DNA of 64,000 bases from the NCBI RefSeq assembly GCF_030159255.1, contig NZ_BSCT01000036.1, forward strand, positions 16,641-80,640. The letters run 5' to 3'. This DNA is from Bradyrhizobium sp. SSBR45G (lineage in GTDB: Bacteria > Pseudomonadota > Alphaproteobacteria > Rhizobiales > Xanthobacteraceae). The translations under genes were made by a program, and so were the position numbers. Under the pieces are notes generated by a model, which ran no database searches, had not been told where the DNA came from, and was given only the letters and a program-made list of their open reading frames with translations. Of the stretch, positions 1 to 9,360 are shown piece by piece; the stretch's first letter is position 1, and each line of letters starts with the position of its first letter.

Positions 1-648
1 GCCTTCAACACACTGCAATACTGGTCGCTCGAATACACCCAGGCCCTCAATACGCTGCTGCTGCAATCCGGCGGCCCGCTGATCGTCGCCCTATGGTCGC
101 TGCTGCTGCTGCGCGTGCATCTCACCCTGGCGCAGGCGATCGGCATCATGCTGTCGATGGTCGGCGTGCTGCTCATCCTGACGCGCGGCCATCCAGCGGC
201 GCTCGCCGACATCAGCTTCAACAAGGGCGACCTGATCTTCCTGGTCGCGATGGCGGTGTTCGGCTTCTACTCGGTGCTGACGATCAAGCGACCGCAGATC
301 CATGGCCTGTCGATGGTCGCCTTCACCTTCGGATGCGGCGCGGCGAGCCTCATTCCGCTCCTGATCTGGGAGCTCAACACGCGCCCGGTGATGACGTTCG
401 ACACCCGGAACCTGCTGTCCCTGCTCTATGTCGCGATCTTTCCCTCGACCATCGCCTATCTCTGCTTCAATCGCGGCGTGCTGCTGATCGGCGCCAACCG
501 CGCCGCGCCGTTCTTTCATGTCGTGCCGGTGTTCGGCTCGATCATGGCGTTCGTGTTCCTCGGCGAGCAGCCGCAGATCTTCCATGTGATCGGCTTCGCG
601 CTGGTGCTGAGCGGCGTCTACGTCGCCTCGCGCAAGCAGGCCACGTGA
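1..648 (+). CDS. EamA/DMT-family exporter, 5' end outside window
   Basis: Partial gene; the reading frame is open from the first base, so the start lies upstream. The 215 visible residues align throughout with the complete paralogue at 2269-3198: both have YTQALN, LVALWSLLL-like, NRG and GANRAAPFFH/GPNRAAPFLH stretches and the same C-terminal helices. About six or seven hydrophobic helices are visible, as expected for the second EamA repeat of a ten-helix drug/metabolite transporter in the inner membrane. The substrate cannot be told from sequence; relatives export amino acids or other metabolites. It converges on the TauE gene that follows. Confidence 0.9.
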   Translation, partial: AFNTLQYWSLEYTQALNTLLLQSGGPLIVALWSLLLLRVHLTLAQAIGIMLSMVGVLLILTRGHPAALADISFNKGDLIFLVAMAVFGFYSVLTIKRPQIHGLSMVAFTFGCGAASLIPLLIWELNTRPVMTFDTRNLLSLLYVAIFPSTIAYLCFNRGVLLIGANRAAPFFHVVPVFGSIMAFVFLGEQPQIFHVIGFALVLSGVYVASRKQAT

Positions 649-669
649 GAGAGTCACGGCGAAGAACGG

Positions 670-1452
670 CTAGTTGGCGGCCTTGAGCGCCATGCCGATG
701 GCCATCAGCGATACCAAGCCGATCAGCAGGAGCCGCAGTCGCGCAGGGGATGCGCGGTTCGCAAGGCGTGCGCCGAGATCGGTGCCGAACGCCAGTCCGA
801 TGATCACCGCAACCAGGACCGGCCAGGACGGCAGAGCGCCGTGCTGCCAATAGATCCAGGCGGATGGAATCGTCGTGGGCACCAGGGTTAGCGCCAGACT
901 GATCATCTGGGCGCGATGCTGGGGCATGCCGAGCACCGCGCTCAAGCCAACGACGGTCGCCAGCCCGCCGCCGATGCCGAGAAAGCCAGACGATAGGCCG
1001 GCCGCACTGCCGACCGCCAGAAGTGCAAGCCAGCCTGGATCAGCCGCAGCATCCGCCGTCTTGGCCAGTCCCCGGTCCGATGACCGGCGCAGCAGCAGCA
1101 CGTCGAGCAGCAGCAGGTAGATTACGTAGGCCCAGCGCAGGATGCCCGCGGCCGTTCCATTCGCAATGAGCGCGCCGATGACGCCGCCCAGCAGGAAGCC
1201 TAGTCCGAGCCATAGCAGCACTACCAGCGGCGCCCGGCTGCCTTCATCCCAATAGCGCTTGATGCCGGCGGCGCTCGTCGGCGGGATCTGCGCGACCAAA
1301 GAGAGCCCCTGCGCGGCGTGCTGTTGCGCGCCGAGCAGCAGCACCGCGAACACGACGAGGCCGCCGCCGGGACTCACACCGAGCAGGCCCGAAGTGAATC
1401 CGCTGATCAGGCCGGTGCCGAGACCGCCGATGAGATCAAGGACATTCATCAT
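670..1452 (-). CDS. TauE/SafE-family membrane transporter
   Basis: A 260-residue, very hydrophobic protein with about eight membrane helices. It shows the two related glycine-rich halves typical of the sulfite exporter TauE/SafE family: near the N terminus GLLGVSPGGGLVVF, and mid-protein GFLGIGGGLATV. Family members move sulfite, sulfoacetate or other organic anions across the inner membrane; the substrate here is unknown. It starts 39 bp after the stop of the tetR gene on the same strand, so tetR and tauE are probably one transcription unit. It converges with the exporter at the window edge. A second, different TauE protein lies at 53672-54436. Confidence 0.88.
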   Translation of the reverse strand: MMNVLDLIGGLGTGLISGFTSGLLGVSPGGGLVVFAVLLLGAQQHAAQGLSLVAQIPPTSAAGIKRYWDEGSRAPLVVLLWLGLGFLLGGVIGALIANGTAAGILRWAYVIYLLLLDVLLLRRSSDRGLAKTADAAADPGWLALLAVGSAAGLSSGFLGIGGGLATVVGLSAVLGMPQHRAQMISLALTLVPTTIPSAWIYWQHGALPSWPVLVAVIIGLAFGTDLGARLANRASPARLRLLLIGLVSLMAIGMALKAAN

Positions 1453-1491
1453 CGCGACCCCCCGAATGCTGCCGCGCGCCGAAGCCGCGGA

Positions 1492-2097
1492 TCATCGTCT
1501 TGGCGCAAGGCCCGCCAGCAGCGCCTCCAAACCTGCCATCGCCTCGGCCGACGAGAACGGCTCGCCCCACAGCCGCTGCAGCACGAAGCCCTGAAACATC
1601 GCGACCATGGTGCGGGCGATGCTGCGCGGATTGACGGCGCGGTCGACGACGCCGAGCCGCTGGCCGCGTTGCAGCAGTTCGGTGACCAGGGCGATCGGCC
1701 TGCGGATGCCGTCGGCGACCTGCTCGCGGATCGCGTCATCCCGCAGCGCCTCGGCCCACAGCTGCAAGGCAATGCGGCGACTGCGCAGCCCGTCCTCCTT
1801 CTGCATGTCCGCCAGCGACGCGCGTGCAATCGCCCGCAGTCCTTCGAGCGGGTCCGGAATGTCGCGCGCGGCGGCAAGGAGGCCGGCATCGCGGTCGTGC
1901 CGGTGCTCGCCGATCGCCTGGATCAGGTCCTCCTTGCTGGCGAAGTGGCCGTAGATGCAGCCCGCACTCAGACCGGATTCGGCGATGACGTCGGAGATGG
2001 TGGTCTGATGGAATCCCTGGCGCGCGAAACAGGCTTCGGCGGCCTGCAGGATCTCTCCGCGACGCGCGGCCATCGTCGCCGGTTTCAGCTTCGGCAT
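1492..2097 (-). CDS. TetR-family transcriptional regulator
   Basis: A 201-residue repressor-type regulator. The N-terminal helix-turn-helix is clear (about residues 10-57: ARRGEILQAAEACFARQGFH followed by TTISDVIAESGLSAGCIYGHF), and the C-terminal two thirds is the helical ligand-binding half. I chose the ATG giving MPKLKPATM because the family N terminus begins there; the frame stays open further upstream but that part crosses the promoter and divergent gene. It is transcribed away from the EamA exporter at 2269 and ahead of tauE. An 18-bp perfect palindrome 49 bp upstream is the likely operator for itself and perhaps for both flanking transporters. Confidence 0.9.
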   Translation of the reverse strand: MPKLKPATMAARRGEILQAAEACFARQGFHQTTISDVIAESGLSAGCIYGHFASKEDLIQAIGEHRHDRDAGLLAAARDIPDPLEGLRAIARASLADMQKEDGLRSRRIALQLWAEALRDDAIREQVADGIRRPIALVTELLQRGQRLGVVDRAVNPRSIARTMVAMFQGFVLQRLWGEPFSSAEAMAGLEALLAGLAPRR

Positions 2098-2145
2098 GCG
2101 CAACTCCTGCCCGGACGGCTGGACCCATAAGCGGCGCTCACATAT

Positions 2146-2163
2146 AAAACGAATATTCGTTTT
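2146..2163. promoter_or_regulatory. Palindromic operator inside the tetR promoter
   Basis: AAAACGAATATTCGTTTT is a perfect 18-bp palindrome. On the minus strand it lies between a TTTACA box (2169-2164) and a TATATG box, separated by 16 bp, so it fills the spacer of a plausible sigma-70-type promoter for tetR. It is also 105 bp upstream of the divergent EamA gene. Autorepression by the adjacent TetR protein is inferred. Confidence 0.7.
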
Positions 2164-2268
2164 GTAAAGACGTTCCGTCGCCTTCCGACATGGCGGCAAT
2201 CCGCCGGGCGCTCTTGTCCCGGGCGCCATTTCGGGCACAACCTCTGCTTCACGAGAGAAGCCGAATCC

Positions 2269-3198
2269 TTGCCCGCCCCATCCCCGCCACCCTCGCTGTT
2301 CGCCTGGCTCAACAACCAGCCCTACCTGCTGCTCACGCTGGCCTCGCTGTTCTGGGCCGGAAACATCGTGCTTGCGCGCTATGTGGCCGGCCATGTCCCG
2401 CCGCTGACGCTGTCCTGCATCCGCTGGATCGGGACGTTCCTGATGCTGTGGCCGTTCGCGCGGGCGCACCTGGTCAGGGATTGGCGGACGCTGCTCGCCC
2501 ACTGGCCTTTGATCCTGCTGTTCTCGCTGACCGGCTTCGCCATCAACAACGCGCTGTCCTATTGGGCGATGCAGTATACGCAGGCGCTCAATGGGCTGCT
2601 GATCCAGTCGTCGACGCCGCTGTTCGTCGCGCTATGGTCGCTGCTGCTGTTCGGCGTGCGGCTGACGCCGGCGCAATTCGCGGGAATTGCGATGTCACTC
2701 GTCGGCGTGCTGGTGATCCTGCTGCGCGGCGATCTCGGCGCGCTGGCCGCGATCCAGTTCAACCGCGGCGATCTGATGTTCGCCGGCGCGCTGCTGGTGT
2801 TCGGTCTCTACTCCGCCGCCATGACGCGCCGGCCGGCGGTGCACCAGCTGTCGCTGATCTCATCCTGTACGGCCGTCGGCGCAGTGCTGCTGCTGCCGCT
2901 GGCCGTCTGGGAATATTCATCGGGCTTCGTGCTGCAGTTCGACCTGCTGTCCATCCTGACGCTCGGCTACGTCGTGGTGTTCGCCTCGACGCTCGCTTAT
3001 CTGTTCTTCAACCGGGGAATCGGCCTGATCGGGCCAAACCGCGCCGCGCCGTTCCTGCACCTCGTGCCCTTGTTCGGCTCGGTGCTCGCGATCCTGCTGC
3101 TCGGCGAGGAGCTGAAGCTGTTCCACCTCCTAGGCTATGCGCTGGTCATCGCGGGCGTGATCATCGCGTCCCGCACCAGGGGCGCCAAGGCCGCGTGA
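2269..3198 (+). CDS. EamA/DMT-family exporter
   Basis: A 309-residue inner-membrane protein with ten predicted helices arranged as two EamA repeats, the usual length for this family. It begins with TTG, preceded by a GAGAGAAG ribosome-binding site 9 bp upstream; no better start is visible. It is a paralogue of the truncated exporter at the window start. It is divergent from tetR with the palindromic operator in the shared region, so induction by the TetR ligand, possibly the exported compound, is likely. Substrate unknown. A hairpin terminator overlaps the stop codon region. Confidence 0.9.
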   Translation: MPAPSPPPSLFAWLNNQPYLLLTLASLFWAGNIVLARYVAGHVPPLTLSCIRWIGTFLMLWPFARAHLVRDWRTLLAHWPLILLFSLTGFAINNALSYWAMQYTQALNGLLIQSSTPLFVALWSLLLFGVRLTPAQFAGIAMSLVGVLVILLRGDLGALAAIQFNRGDLMFAGALLVFGLYSAAMTRRPAVHQLSLISSCTAVGAVLLLPLAVWEYSSGFVLQFDLLSILTLGYVVVFASTLAYLFFNRGIGLIGPNRAAPFLHLVPLFGSVLAILLLGEELKLFHLLGYALVIAGVIIASRTRGAKAA

Positions 3199-3225
3199 GC
3201 GCCGGCAAGCCCTGACCGGCGCTTT
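3198..3225 (+). terminator. Rho-independent terminator of the EamA gene
   Basis: An 8-bp perfect GC-rich stem (AGCGCCGG / CCGGCGCT) with a 10-nt loop, followed by a short T run, directly after the EamA stop codon and before the convergent chemoreceptor gene. Confidence 0.6.
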
Positions 3226-3249
3226 CGCAGGCGCCCGCCGCTGCTCCGG

Positions 3250-4935
3250 CTACGCCGTCCGCACCTTCGCCATGAAGCCGTCGACCGCCTGCTGCAGCAG
3301 GCCCGACTGGCTGTCGAGCTCGCGGGCGCTGGAGAGCACTTCGGAGGCGGCCATGCCGGTCGCTTCCGCGGCCTTGGTGACGCCGCCGATATGCGTGCTG
3401 ATCTCGTTCGAGCCGGCGGCGACCGACTGGATGTTGCGCGCGATCGCGCGCGTCGCATCGCCCTGCTGCGCGATCGAGGTCGAAATCGAGTTGGTGATCT
3501 CGCTCATCTGCGCAATCGTCTGGGTGATGCCGCTGATGGCGGCGACCGCGTCCTGGGTCGAGGTCTGCATCGCTGCGACCTGCGCCGAAATCTCCTCGGT
3601 CGCCTTCGCGGTCTGGTTGGCAAGCGCCTTGACCTCGGAAGCGACGACGGCAAATCCCTTGCCGGACTCACCGGCGCGCGCGGCTTCGATGGTGGCGTTG
3701 AGCGCAAGCAGATTGGTCTGGGCCGCGATCGAATGGATCAGCTTGACGACCTCGCCGATCTTCTCGGCGCCGGTCGACAGCACCTGGACGGTGGCATTGG
3801 TGCGCTCGGCATCGCCGACCGCCTTGCTCGCGATCTCGCTGGACCGGGCGACCTGGCGGGAAATCTCGTTGACCGAGCTCGACAGCTGCTCGGCTGCGGA
3901 CGCCACGGTGCCGACATTGTCATTCGCGCTCTGCGTGGCGGCGCTGACGGTGGAGGCACGCGAGCTGGCATCGCTCGCGGTCGAGGTCATCGACTGCGCG
4001 GTGTGCTGCATGCCTTCGGCGGCCGAGGCCACCGAGCGGACGATGCCGTTGACGCTGCGCTCGAAGTCGGCGGCTAGGTTCTGCATCGCCGCACGCCGCT
4101 CCGCCTCGGCGCGCTGCTGGGTCGCGGCCTCCGCATGCTCGAGCTCGCGCATCCGCAGCGCGTTGTCCTTGAAGATCTGGACGGTGGCCGCCATCCCGCC
4201 GATCTCGTCGCCGCGGCCGACGCCGGGGATCTCGCCGTCGAGCTTACCGTCGGCGATCTCGCGCATGCGGACGCCGAGGCGATTCAGCGGCACGCTGATG
4301 CTGCGGCTGATCAGCCAGGCGATGCCGCCGGCGATGACCGCGATGCCGGCGCAGGCCATCCACATCAGCCACTTCAGCGGCTTCATCTTGGCGTCGAGAT
4401 CGTCGACATAGACGCCCGTACCCACGAACGTGTTCCAGCCCGGAATCATGACCGCATAGGAGATCTTGCGGGTCGGCTGCTCCTGGCCCGGCCTGAGATA
4501 TTCGTAGCGCAGGGTGACTTCACCGTCCTTGGCGACACCGTCGCGCAGCTCGACGACGAGCTTGCGGCCATTGAGCTCGAAATCGATCACATTCGAGCCG
4601 CGCTGCTTCGGGTCCTGGGACAACACGACGTTGCCGTCCATCGTGTAGGCGAACAGATAGCCCATCCCCTTGTCGAAGGTCATCGTGCTGCCGCGCTTGA
4701 CGAACTCGTCGATCGCGGCCTCCTTCGTCATCCTGCCGCCGTCGACCTCCTTGATGAGGCCGATGGCCATGTTGCGTGCGGTCTCGACGATCGCCCGGCA
4801 CTGTTCGATGCGGGCGTTGACCATCTCCTTCTGCATGAGATTGCCGGCGAACGTCCCGGCCGCGGCGAGGCCCAGCAGCGCGACACCGACGACGATGGCA
4901 AGCTTGGGGGCAATCTTCAGATTGTTCAGCAGCAC
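3250..4935 (-). CDS. Methyl-accepting chemotaxis protein with Cache sensor
   Basis: A chemoreceptor of about 561 residues. From the N terminus: a membrane helix (about 9-32), a periplasmic single-Cache sensor (about 35-185; motifs DKGMGYLFAYTMDGNVVLS and IPGWNTFVGTGVYVDD), a second helix (about 190-212), a HAMP domain, then the cytoplasmic signalling domain with the hairpin tip GKGFAVVASEVKALANQT. There is no C-terminal CheR-binding pentapeptide. I prefer the GTG start giving VLLNNLKIAPKL, which has a GGAG site 8 bp upstream; an upstream ATG at 4989 would add 18 non-conserved residues. Cache receptors of this type commonly sense small carboxylates or amino acids; the ligand is not predictable here. 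Confidence 0.92.
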   Translation of the reverse strand: MLLNNLKIAPKLAIVVGVALLGLAAAGTFAGNLMQKEMVNARIEQCRAIVETARNMAIGLIKEVDGGRMTKEAAIDEFVKRGSTMTFDKGMGYLFAYTMDGNVVLSQDPKQRGSNVIDFELNGRKLVVELRDGVAKDGEVTLRYEYLRPGQEQPTRKISYAVMIPGWNTFVGTGVYVDDLDAKMKPLKWLMWMACAGIAVIAGGIAWLISRSISVPLNRLGVRMREIADGKLDGEIPGVGRGDEIGGMAATVQIFKDNALRMRELEHAEAATQQRAEAERRAAMQNLAADFERSVNGIVRSVASAAEGMQHTAQSMTSTASDASSRASTVSAATQSANDNVGTVASAAEQLSSSVNEISRQVARSSEIASKAVGDAERTNATVQVLSTGAEKIGEVVKLIHSIAAQTNLLALNATIEAARAGESGKGFAVVASEVKALANQTAKATEEISAQVAAMQTSTQDAVAAISGITQTIAQMSEITNSISTSIAQQGDATRAIARNIQSVAAGSNEISTHIGGVTKAAEATGMAASEVLSSARELDSQSGLLQQAVDGFMAKVRTA

Positions 4936-5044
4936 GCAAGCAACTCCGCCCGATCGAAATCCGCGACCCGTCAAGATCAACGGCGACAAATTGATCGGAT
5001 GTTGGTTAGGGTTCGGTTGCGAACGATCTCCGTAGAAATCCGGA

Positions 5045-6901
5045 TCAGACCGTGCTGACGGACTCCTGGGCCGTGGCAGAGGAGGATACCGGCCGCAGCG
5101 GCGCGAACTCCTCGGCGGTCAGCGTCTCCTTGGCGATCAGCAGCGCAACGCCGCGCTCCAGATCCTGGTGGTGATCTTCGAGGATCGCCCGGGCGCGCAC
5201 GCCTCCTTCCGCGATCAGGTCCCGCACCGCCAGATCGATCTCGCGCCCGGTGATGTCCGCCGCCGACACGATCTGATCCTGCGGCTGCAGGAACGACACT
5301 TGCGGCCGCGGCGCATAGGTGCGCTGGCCGACTTTCGCATCCATGCCGTATTTGGTGACCATCTCGATGGCGATCTCGGTGGCGCGCTGCAGATCGTCGG
5401 CGGCGCCGGTCGAGACGTCGCCGTCGAAGATCAACTGCTCCGAGGCACGTCCGCCCATCAGCACGGCGATCCGGTTCTTCAGCTCGCTGACCGCGAGCAG
5501 GAAGCGGTCCTCCGTCGGCCGCTGCATCGTGTAGCCGAGCGCGCCGACGCCGCGCGGAATGATCGAGACCTTCTGCACCGGATCGACGCCGGCGAGATTG
5601 GCCGCGACCAGCGCATGGCCCATCTCATGATAGGCGACGCGCCGACGCTCGGCGGGATTGAGCACGCGGCTCTTCTTCTCGATACCGGCGACGATGCGCT
5701 CGATCGCGGCCGTGAAGTCGTCGAACGTCACGTCGTGGCCCTTGCGCCGGGTCGCGGCGATCGCCGCCTCATTGATCAGGTTGGCGAGGTCGGCACCGGT
5801 GAAGCCGGCCGTCAGGGCCGCGACCTTGTCGAGATCGACGCCGTCGGCGACCGTGATCTTGCGAACATGCACCTTCAGAATGGCAAGCCGCCCGCTTCTG
5901 TCGGGGCGATCGACCAGGACCTGACGGTCGAAGCGGCCGGCGCGCATCAGGGCGGGATCGAGAATCTCCGGCCGGTTGGTCGCGGCGAGCAGGATGACGC
6001 CGGAGCTCGGATCGAAGCCGTCGAGCTCCGCCAGCAACTGATTGAGCGTCTGCTCCTTCTCGTCGTAGCCGCCAAACTGCCCGCCGCCGCTCCGGCTGCG
6101 CCCCAGCGCATCGAGCTCATCGATGAAGATGATGCAGGGCGCGGCCTTGCGCGCCTGCTCGAACAGATCGCGCACCCGCGCAGCACCGACGCCGACGAAC
6201 ATCTCGACGAATTCCGAGCCCGAGATCGAGAAGAAGGCGACGCCCGCCTCGCCAGCGACGGCGCGCGCGAGCAAGGTCTTCCCGGTGCCGGGCGGGCCGA
6301 CCAGCAGGATGCCCTTCGGCACATGCGCGCCGAGCCGGCCATAGCTCTTCGGGTCCTTGAGGAACTGCACCACCTCCTGCAGCTCGAACTTCGCCTCGTC
6401 GACACCGGCGACATCGGCGAAGGTCACCTTGGTGTCGGTCTCGACATAGACCTTGGCGCGCGACTTGCCGATCGACATCAGCCCGCCAAAGCCCTGGCGG
6501 TCCATCACCTTGCGGCCGAGGAACACCCAGATCAGATAAAACATCAGCGCCGGCACGATCCAGGCCAGCAGCGTCTGAATGACGCCGCCGGAGGGAACGC
6601 CGGTCACGGTGACGCCCTTCGTTGCCAGCTTCTCGGCCAGCGGCGGATCGACCCGCGCGGTGACGAACGAGGTCTTGCCGTCCGGCTGCTTGTCCTTGAA
6701 CTTGCCCTGGATGGTGTCCTGGCTGACCGAGACCTCGGCGATCTTGCCCTGCTCAACCAGTTGCTCGAACTGGCTGTAGGGGATGGTCTCGACGGTGTTG
6801 TAGGTCGTCAGCAGCCATTGCAGCAGCAGCATGCCGACGCCGGCGAGGAAGATGTAGCCGACGGCGATGGCCTGCTTGCGGGCGTTCGGATCGGATTCCA
6901 T
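5045..6901 (-). CDS. FtsH-type ATP-dependent zinc metalloprotease, accessory copy
   Basis: Membrane-anchored AAA+ protease of about 618 residues. Numbering from the ATG at 6901: membrane helix about 12-31, a periplasmic FtsH-ext region, second helix about 108-129, Walker A GPPGTGKT at 202-209, Walker B IIFIDELDAL near 258, the second region of homology ATNRPEILDPALMRAGRFDR, and the zinc site HEMGH at 425-429. All catalytic motifs are present, though the usual HEAGH is HEMGH. A TTG at 6988 could add 29 residues. The context (after a lysR gene, before a chemoreceptor) is not that of the housekeeping tilS-ftsH locus, so I read this as a second FtsH. Confidence 0.92.
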   Translation of the reverse strand: MESDPNARKQAIAVGYIFLAGVGMLLLQWLLTTYNTVETIPYSQFEQLVEQGKIAEVSVSQDTIQGKFKDKQPDGKTSFVTARVDPPLAEKLATKGVTVTGVPSGGVIQTLLAWIVPALMFYLIWVFLGRKVMDRQGFGGLMSIGKSRAKVYVETDTKVTFADVAGVDEAKFELQEVVQFLKDPKSYGRLGAHVPKGILLVGPPGTGKTLLARAVAGEAGVAFFSISGSEFVEMFVGVGAARVRDLFEQARKAAPCIIFIDELDALGRSRSGGGQFGGYDEKEQTLNQLLAELDGFDPSSGVILLAATNRPEILDPALMRAGRFDRQVLVDRPDRSGRLAILKVHVRKITVADGVDLDKVAALTAGFTGADLANLINEAAIAATRRKGHDVTFDDFTAAIERIVAGIEKKSRVLNPAERRRVAYHEMGHALVAANLAGVDPVQKVSIIPRGVGALGYTMQRPTEDRFLLAVSELKNRIAVLMGGRASEQLIFDGDVSTGAADDLQRATEIAIEMVTKYGMDAKVGQRTYAPRPQVSFLQPQDQIVSAADITGREIDLAVRDLIAEGGVRARAILEDHHQDLERGVALLIAKETLTAEEFAPLRPVSSSATAQESVSTV

Positions 6902-7009
6902 ATCGAGCTCGCTCCAGTCCGGTGCTCGTGCGCGCGAAGGTCTCTGGCGGATAGCAGGCTCGCTTGCAGGCGGCTTGTTCTGGATCAAGGCGCGCGACTC
7001 GGCCTCACG

Positions 7010-7936
7010 TCAGGCCGCTGCGCCATCATCGCGCGCGAGCTGCTCCAGCGCATCCCGAACCGCTTCCACCAGGTCCAAGGCGACCGGCGACGGGCTGCGC
7101 TGCGGCGGGAATACGGCTGCGAACTCGAAATCGATGTGCGGCAGGAACGGCCGGCTCACGACGCCGCGGTTCTCGAACTCGCGCGCGGTGAACGGATCGG
7201 AGAGCGAGATTCCGAGCCCCGACGACACCATGCCGCACATGATTTCGGACAGCGTCGTTTCGACACGAAGGACCCGCTGAACATCCGCGCGATGGAAGAC
7301 CTGGTCGATGAGGTGGCGGCTCGTCGAGCCTGCCGACAGCGAGATGAATGTCTCGCCCTCGAAGTCACGCGGCACCAGCGATGTCTTGGCCGCGAGCCGA
7401 TGCCCACTCGGCAGCACCGCGACGCGCGCCAGCGCCGGCAATTTGATGCTCGGCAGGCCGGCATGGGCGATCGGCACCTCGGCAAAGCCGACATCGCATT
7501 GCGCGTTCAGCACCCAGTCGATCACGATGGGCGAGATCACGCCGAAGAAGGCGAGGTTGAGGTTCGGCCGCTCCTGCAGGAAGCGACCGGCGAGCCGCGG
7601 CAGATAGCCGTTGGCGAGAGCGGGGAGCGCGGCGATGCGCAGCGTGCCGGTGCGCCGGCCGCGGATTTCCTCTGCGGCGGCCGCAATGCGATCGAGACCG
7701 ACGAAGGAGCGCTCGACCTCCATGTAGAGCGCGGTCGCTGCCGCACTCGGCACGAGGCCGGTGCCGCGCCGTTCGAACAGCTCCATCTTGAGCAAGGCCT
7801 GCAGATCGCGCAGCAGCCGGCTGACGGCCGGCTGCGTCACCGCCATCAGCTTGGCGGCTTCCGTCACGCTGCCGGTCAGCATCATCGCCCGGAAGGCTTC
7901 GACCTGCCGCGAATTGATCCGGGCCATGCGCTCCAT
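7010..7936 (-). CDS. LysR-family transcriptional regulator
   Basis: A 308-residue LysR protein: N-terminal winged helix-turn-helix (about residues 5-65; QVEAFRAMMLTGSVTEAAKL and TQPAVSRLLRDLQALL) and a periplasmic-binding-like effector domain. A second ATG three codons in (7927) is equally possible. It is transcribed divergently from the ABC importer-oxidase operon starting at 8141 with about 200 bp between them. This is the classic arrangement for a LysR activator of a catabolic operon, and the effector would be the imported substrate. The same transcript may continue into ftsH 108 bp downstream. Confidence 0.92.
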   Translation of the reverse strand: MERMARINSRQVEAFRAMMLTGSVTEAAKLMAVTQPAVSRLLRDLQALLKMELFERRGTGLVPSAAATALYMEVERSFVGLDRIAAAAEEIRGRRTGTLRIAALPALANGYLPRLAGRFLQERPNLNLAFFGVISPIVIDWVLNAQCDVGFAEVPIAHAGLPSIKLPALARVAVLPSGHRLAAKTSLVPRDFEGETFISLSAGSTSRHLIDQVFHRADVQRVLRVETTLSEIMCGMVSSGLGISLSDPFTAREFENRGVVSRPFLPHIDFEFAAVFPPQRSPSPVALDLVEAVRDALEQLARDDGAAA

Positions 7937-8140
7937 CCATAATATTTCGGCATGGAGAGGGTGCCATTATTCATTGGACGATCAAAGCCTCCACTGCGAT
8001 CTTTTTCAGCAGGGTGAGGGATGGCTCGTTTTTTAGGCTGCCGGCTCGGGTTATTGGATGCCGACAGCTGCACGATCGCTCCGTTCTCCCCGGCGGTCAT
8101 GAAATACCGCCGTCATCGGCAACCTGGGAGATCCGTCCTT

Positions 8141-9172
8141 ATGAAGCACCTTCACCTTCTGGCCGCGGTCAGCATCGCCGCCCTGGCCTCCACGTCCCAG
8201 GTCTGGGCGCAGCAGAAAACCCTTTATGTCGCCGGCTATGGCGGCTCGTTCGAGAAGACCATCCGCGAGGAGGTGATCCCGCCGTTCGAGCAGGCCAACG
8301 GCGTCAAGGTCGAATATGTCGCCGGCAACTCCACCGACACGCTGGCCAAGCTGCAGGCGCAGAAGGGCAACCAGCAGATCGACGTCGCCATCGTCGACGA
8401 CGGTCCGATGTATCAGGCGATCCAGCTCGGCTTCTGCGACAAGGTCACCGGACTGCCCGGCGATCTGCTGGACGTCGCGCGCTTCAAGGACGACAAGGCC
8501 GTCGCCATCGGCCTCGTCGCCACCGGGCTGATGTACAACAAGAAGGTGTTTGCCGAGAAAGGCTGGGCGGCGCCGACCTCGTGGAACGATCTCAAGGATC
8601 CGAAATACAAGCAGCTGCTCGTCATTCCGCCGATCAACAACACCTACGGCCTCAACGTGCTGCTGATGCTGGCGAAGATGAACGGTGGCAGCGAGAGCAA
8701 TGTCGATGCAGGATTCAAGATCTTCAAGACCGACATCAATCCGAACGTGCTCGCCTATGAACCGTCGCCGGGCAAGATGACCGAGCTGTTCCAGTCGGGC
8801 CAGGCCGTCATCGCGGTGTGGGGCTCGGGCCGGGTGCAGAGCTTCGCCAATACCGGCTTTCCGGTCGACTTCGTCTACCCGAAGGAAGGCGCCGTCAGCC
8901 TGCTGACGACGGCGTGCCCGATCGCCAAGCCCTCGGTCTCGCCGCTGGCCTCGAGCTTCATCAAGCTGCTGCTCGATCCGAAGATTCAGCTCACGATGCT
9001 CAAGGAATACGGCTATGGCCCGGTGGTGAAGTCCGTCGTGGTGCCCGAGGGCATCGGCGCGATGGCGCCGATCGGCGAGCGTGCCGCCAAGGTCTATGCG
9101 CCGGACTGGAGCGTGGTCAACGACAAGCGCGAGGAATGGACCAAGCGCTGGAATCGCGAGGTTGAGCGCTGA
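8141..9172 (+). CDS. ABC transporter periplasmic substrate-binding protein (polyamine/opine type)
   Basis: A 343-residue extracellular solute-binding protein of the spermidine/putrescine (SBP_bac_8-like) class. The ATG at 8141 opens a clean Sec signal peptide (MKHLHLLAAVSIAALAST, cleavage after VWA) with a GGGAG ribosome-binding site; upstream in-frame starts would spoil this. The mature start TLYVAGYGGSFEKTIREEV is typical of the family. It is the first gene of the operon that continues through the ATPase, two permeases and oxidoreductases to ridA at 16602. It should determine what enters the pathway: probably an amine, opine or N-substituted amino acid. Confidence 0.92.
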   Translation: MKHLHLLAAVSIAALASTSQVWAQQKTLYVAGYGGSFEKTIREEVIPPFEQANGVKVEYVAGNSTDTLAKLQAQKGNQQIDVAIVDDGPMYQAIQLGFCDKVTGLPGDLLDVARFKDDKAVAIGLVATGLMYNKKVFAEKGWAAPTSWNDLKDPKYKQLLVIPPINNTYGLNVLLMLAKMNGGSESNVDAGFKIFKTDINPNVLAYEPSPGKMTELFQSGQAVIAVWGSGRVQSFANTGFPVDFVYPKEGAVSLLTTACPIAKPSVSPLASSFIKLLLDPKIQLTMLKEYGYGPVVKSVVVPEGIGAMAPIGERAAKVYAPDWSVVNDKREEWTKRWNREVER

Positions 9173-9272
9173 GCTGCAGCTTCTTCTCGCCCTGGGCACT
9201 CCGCTCCCTCTCCTCGCAGGCGGAACGCTATCGCATATGGCGCTCGACGTGTTGGATCCCTCTGTTCCCACG

Positions 9273-9360
9273 CCGTCATGGCCGGGCCTGTCCCGGCCAT
9301 CCACGTCGTCCAGCGCACTCGGAACGACGTGGATGCCCGGGACAAGCCCGGGCATGACGG
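9273..9360. repeat. Dispersed palindromic repeat in the SBP-ATPase gap
   Basis: An 88-bp nested inverted repeat: outer arms CCGTCATGGCCGGGC / GCCCGGGCATGACGG, inner arms CCACGTCGT / ACGACGTGG. Sequences of this form are common intergenic repeats in bradyrhizobia (established knowledge). It fills much of the 329-bp gap between the binding-protein gene and the ATPase gene, where the folded RNA could damp or stabilise the upstream message. I see no gene in the rest of the gap. Confidence 0.75.

Noticed and set aside
5168..7942. A 924-codon open frame on the plus strand opposite ftsH and lysR
   Set aside because: Same reason: antisense to well-supported genes, low-complexity charged composition, no recognisable motif.
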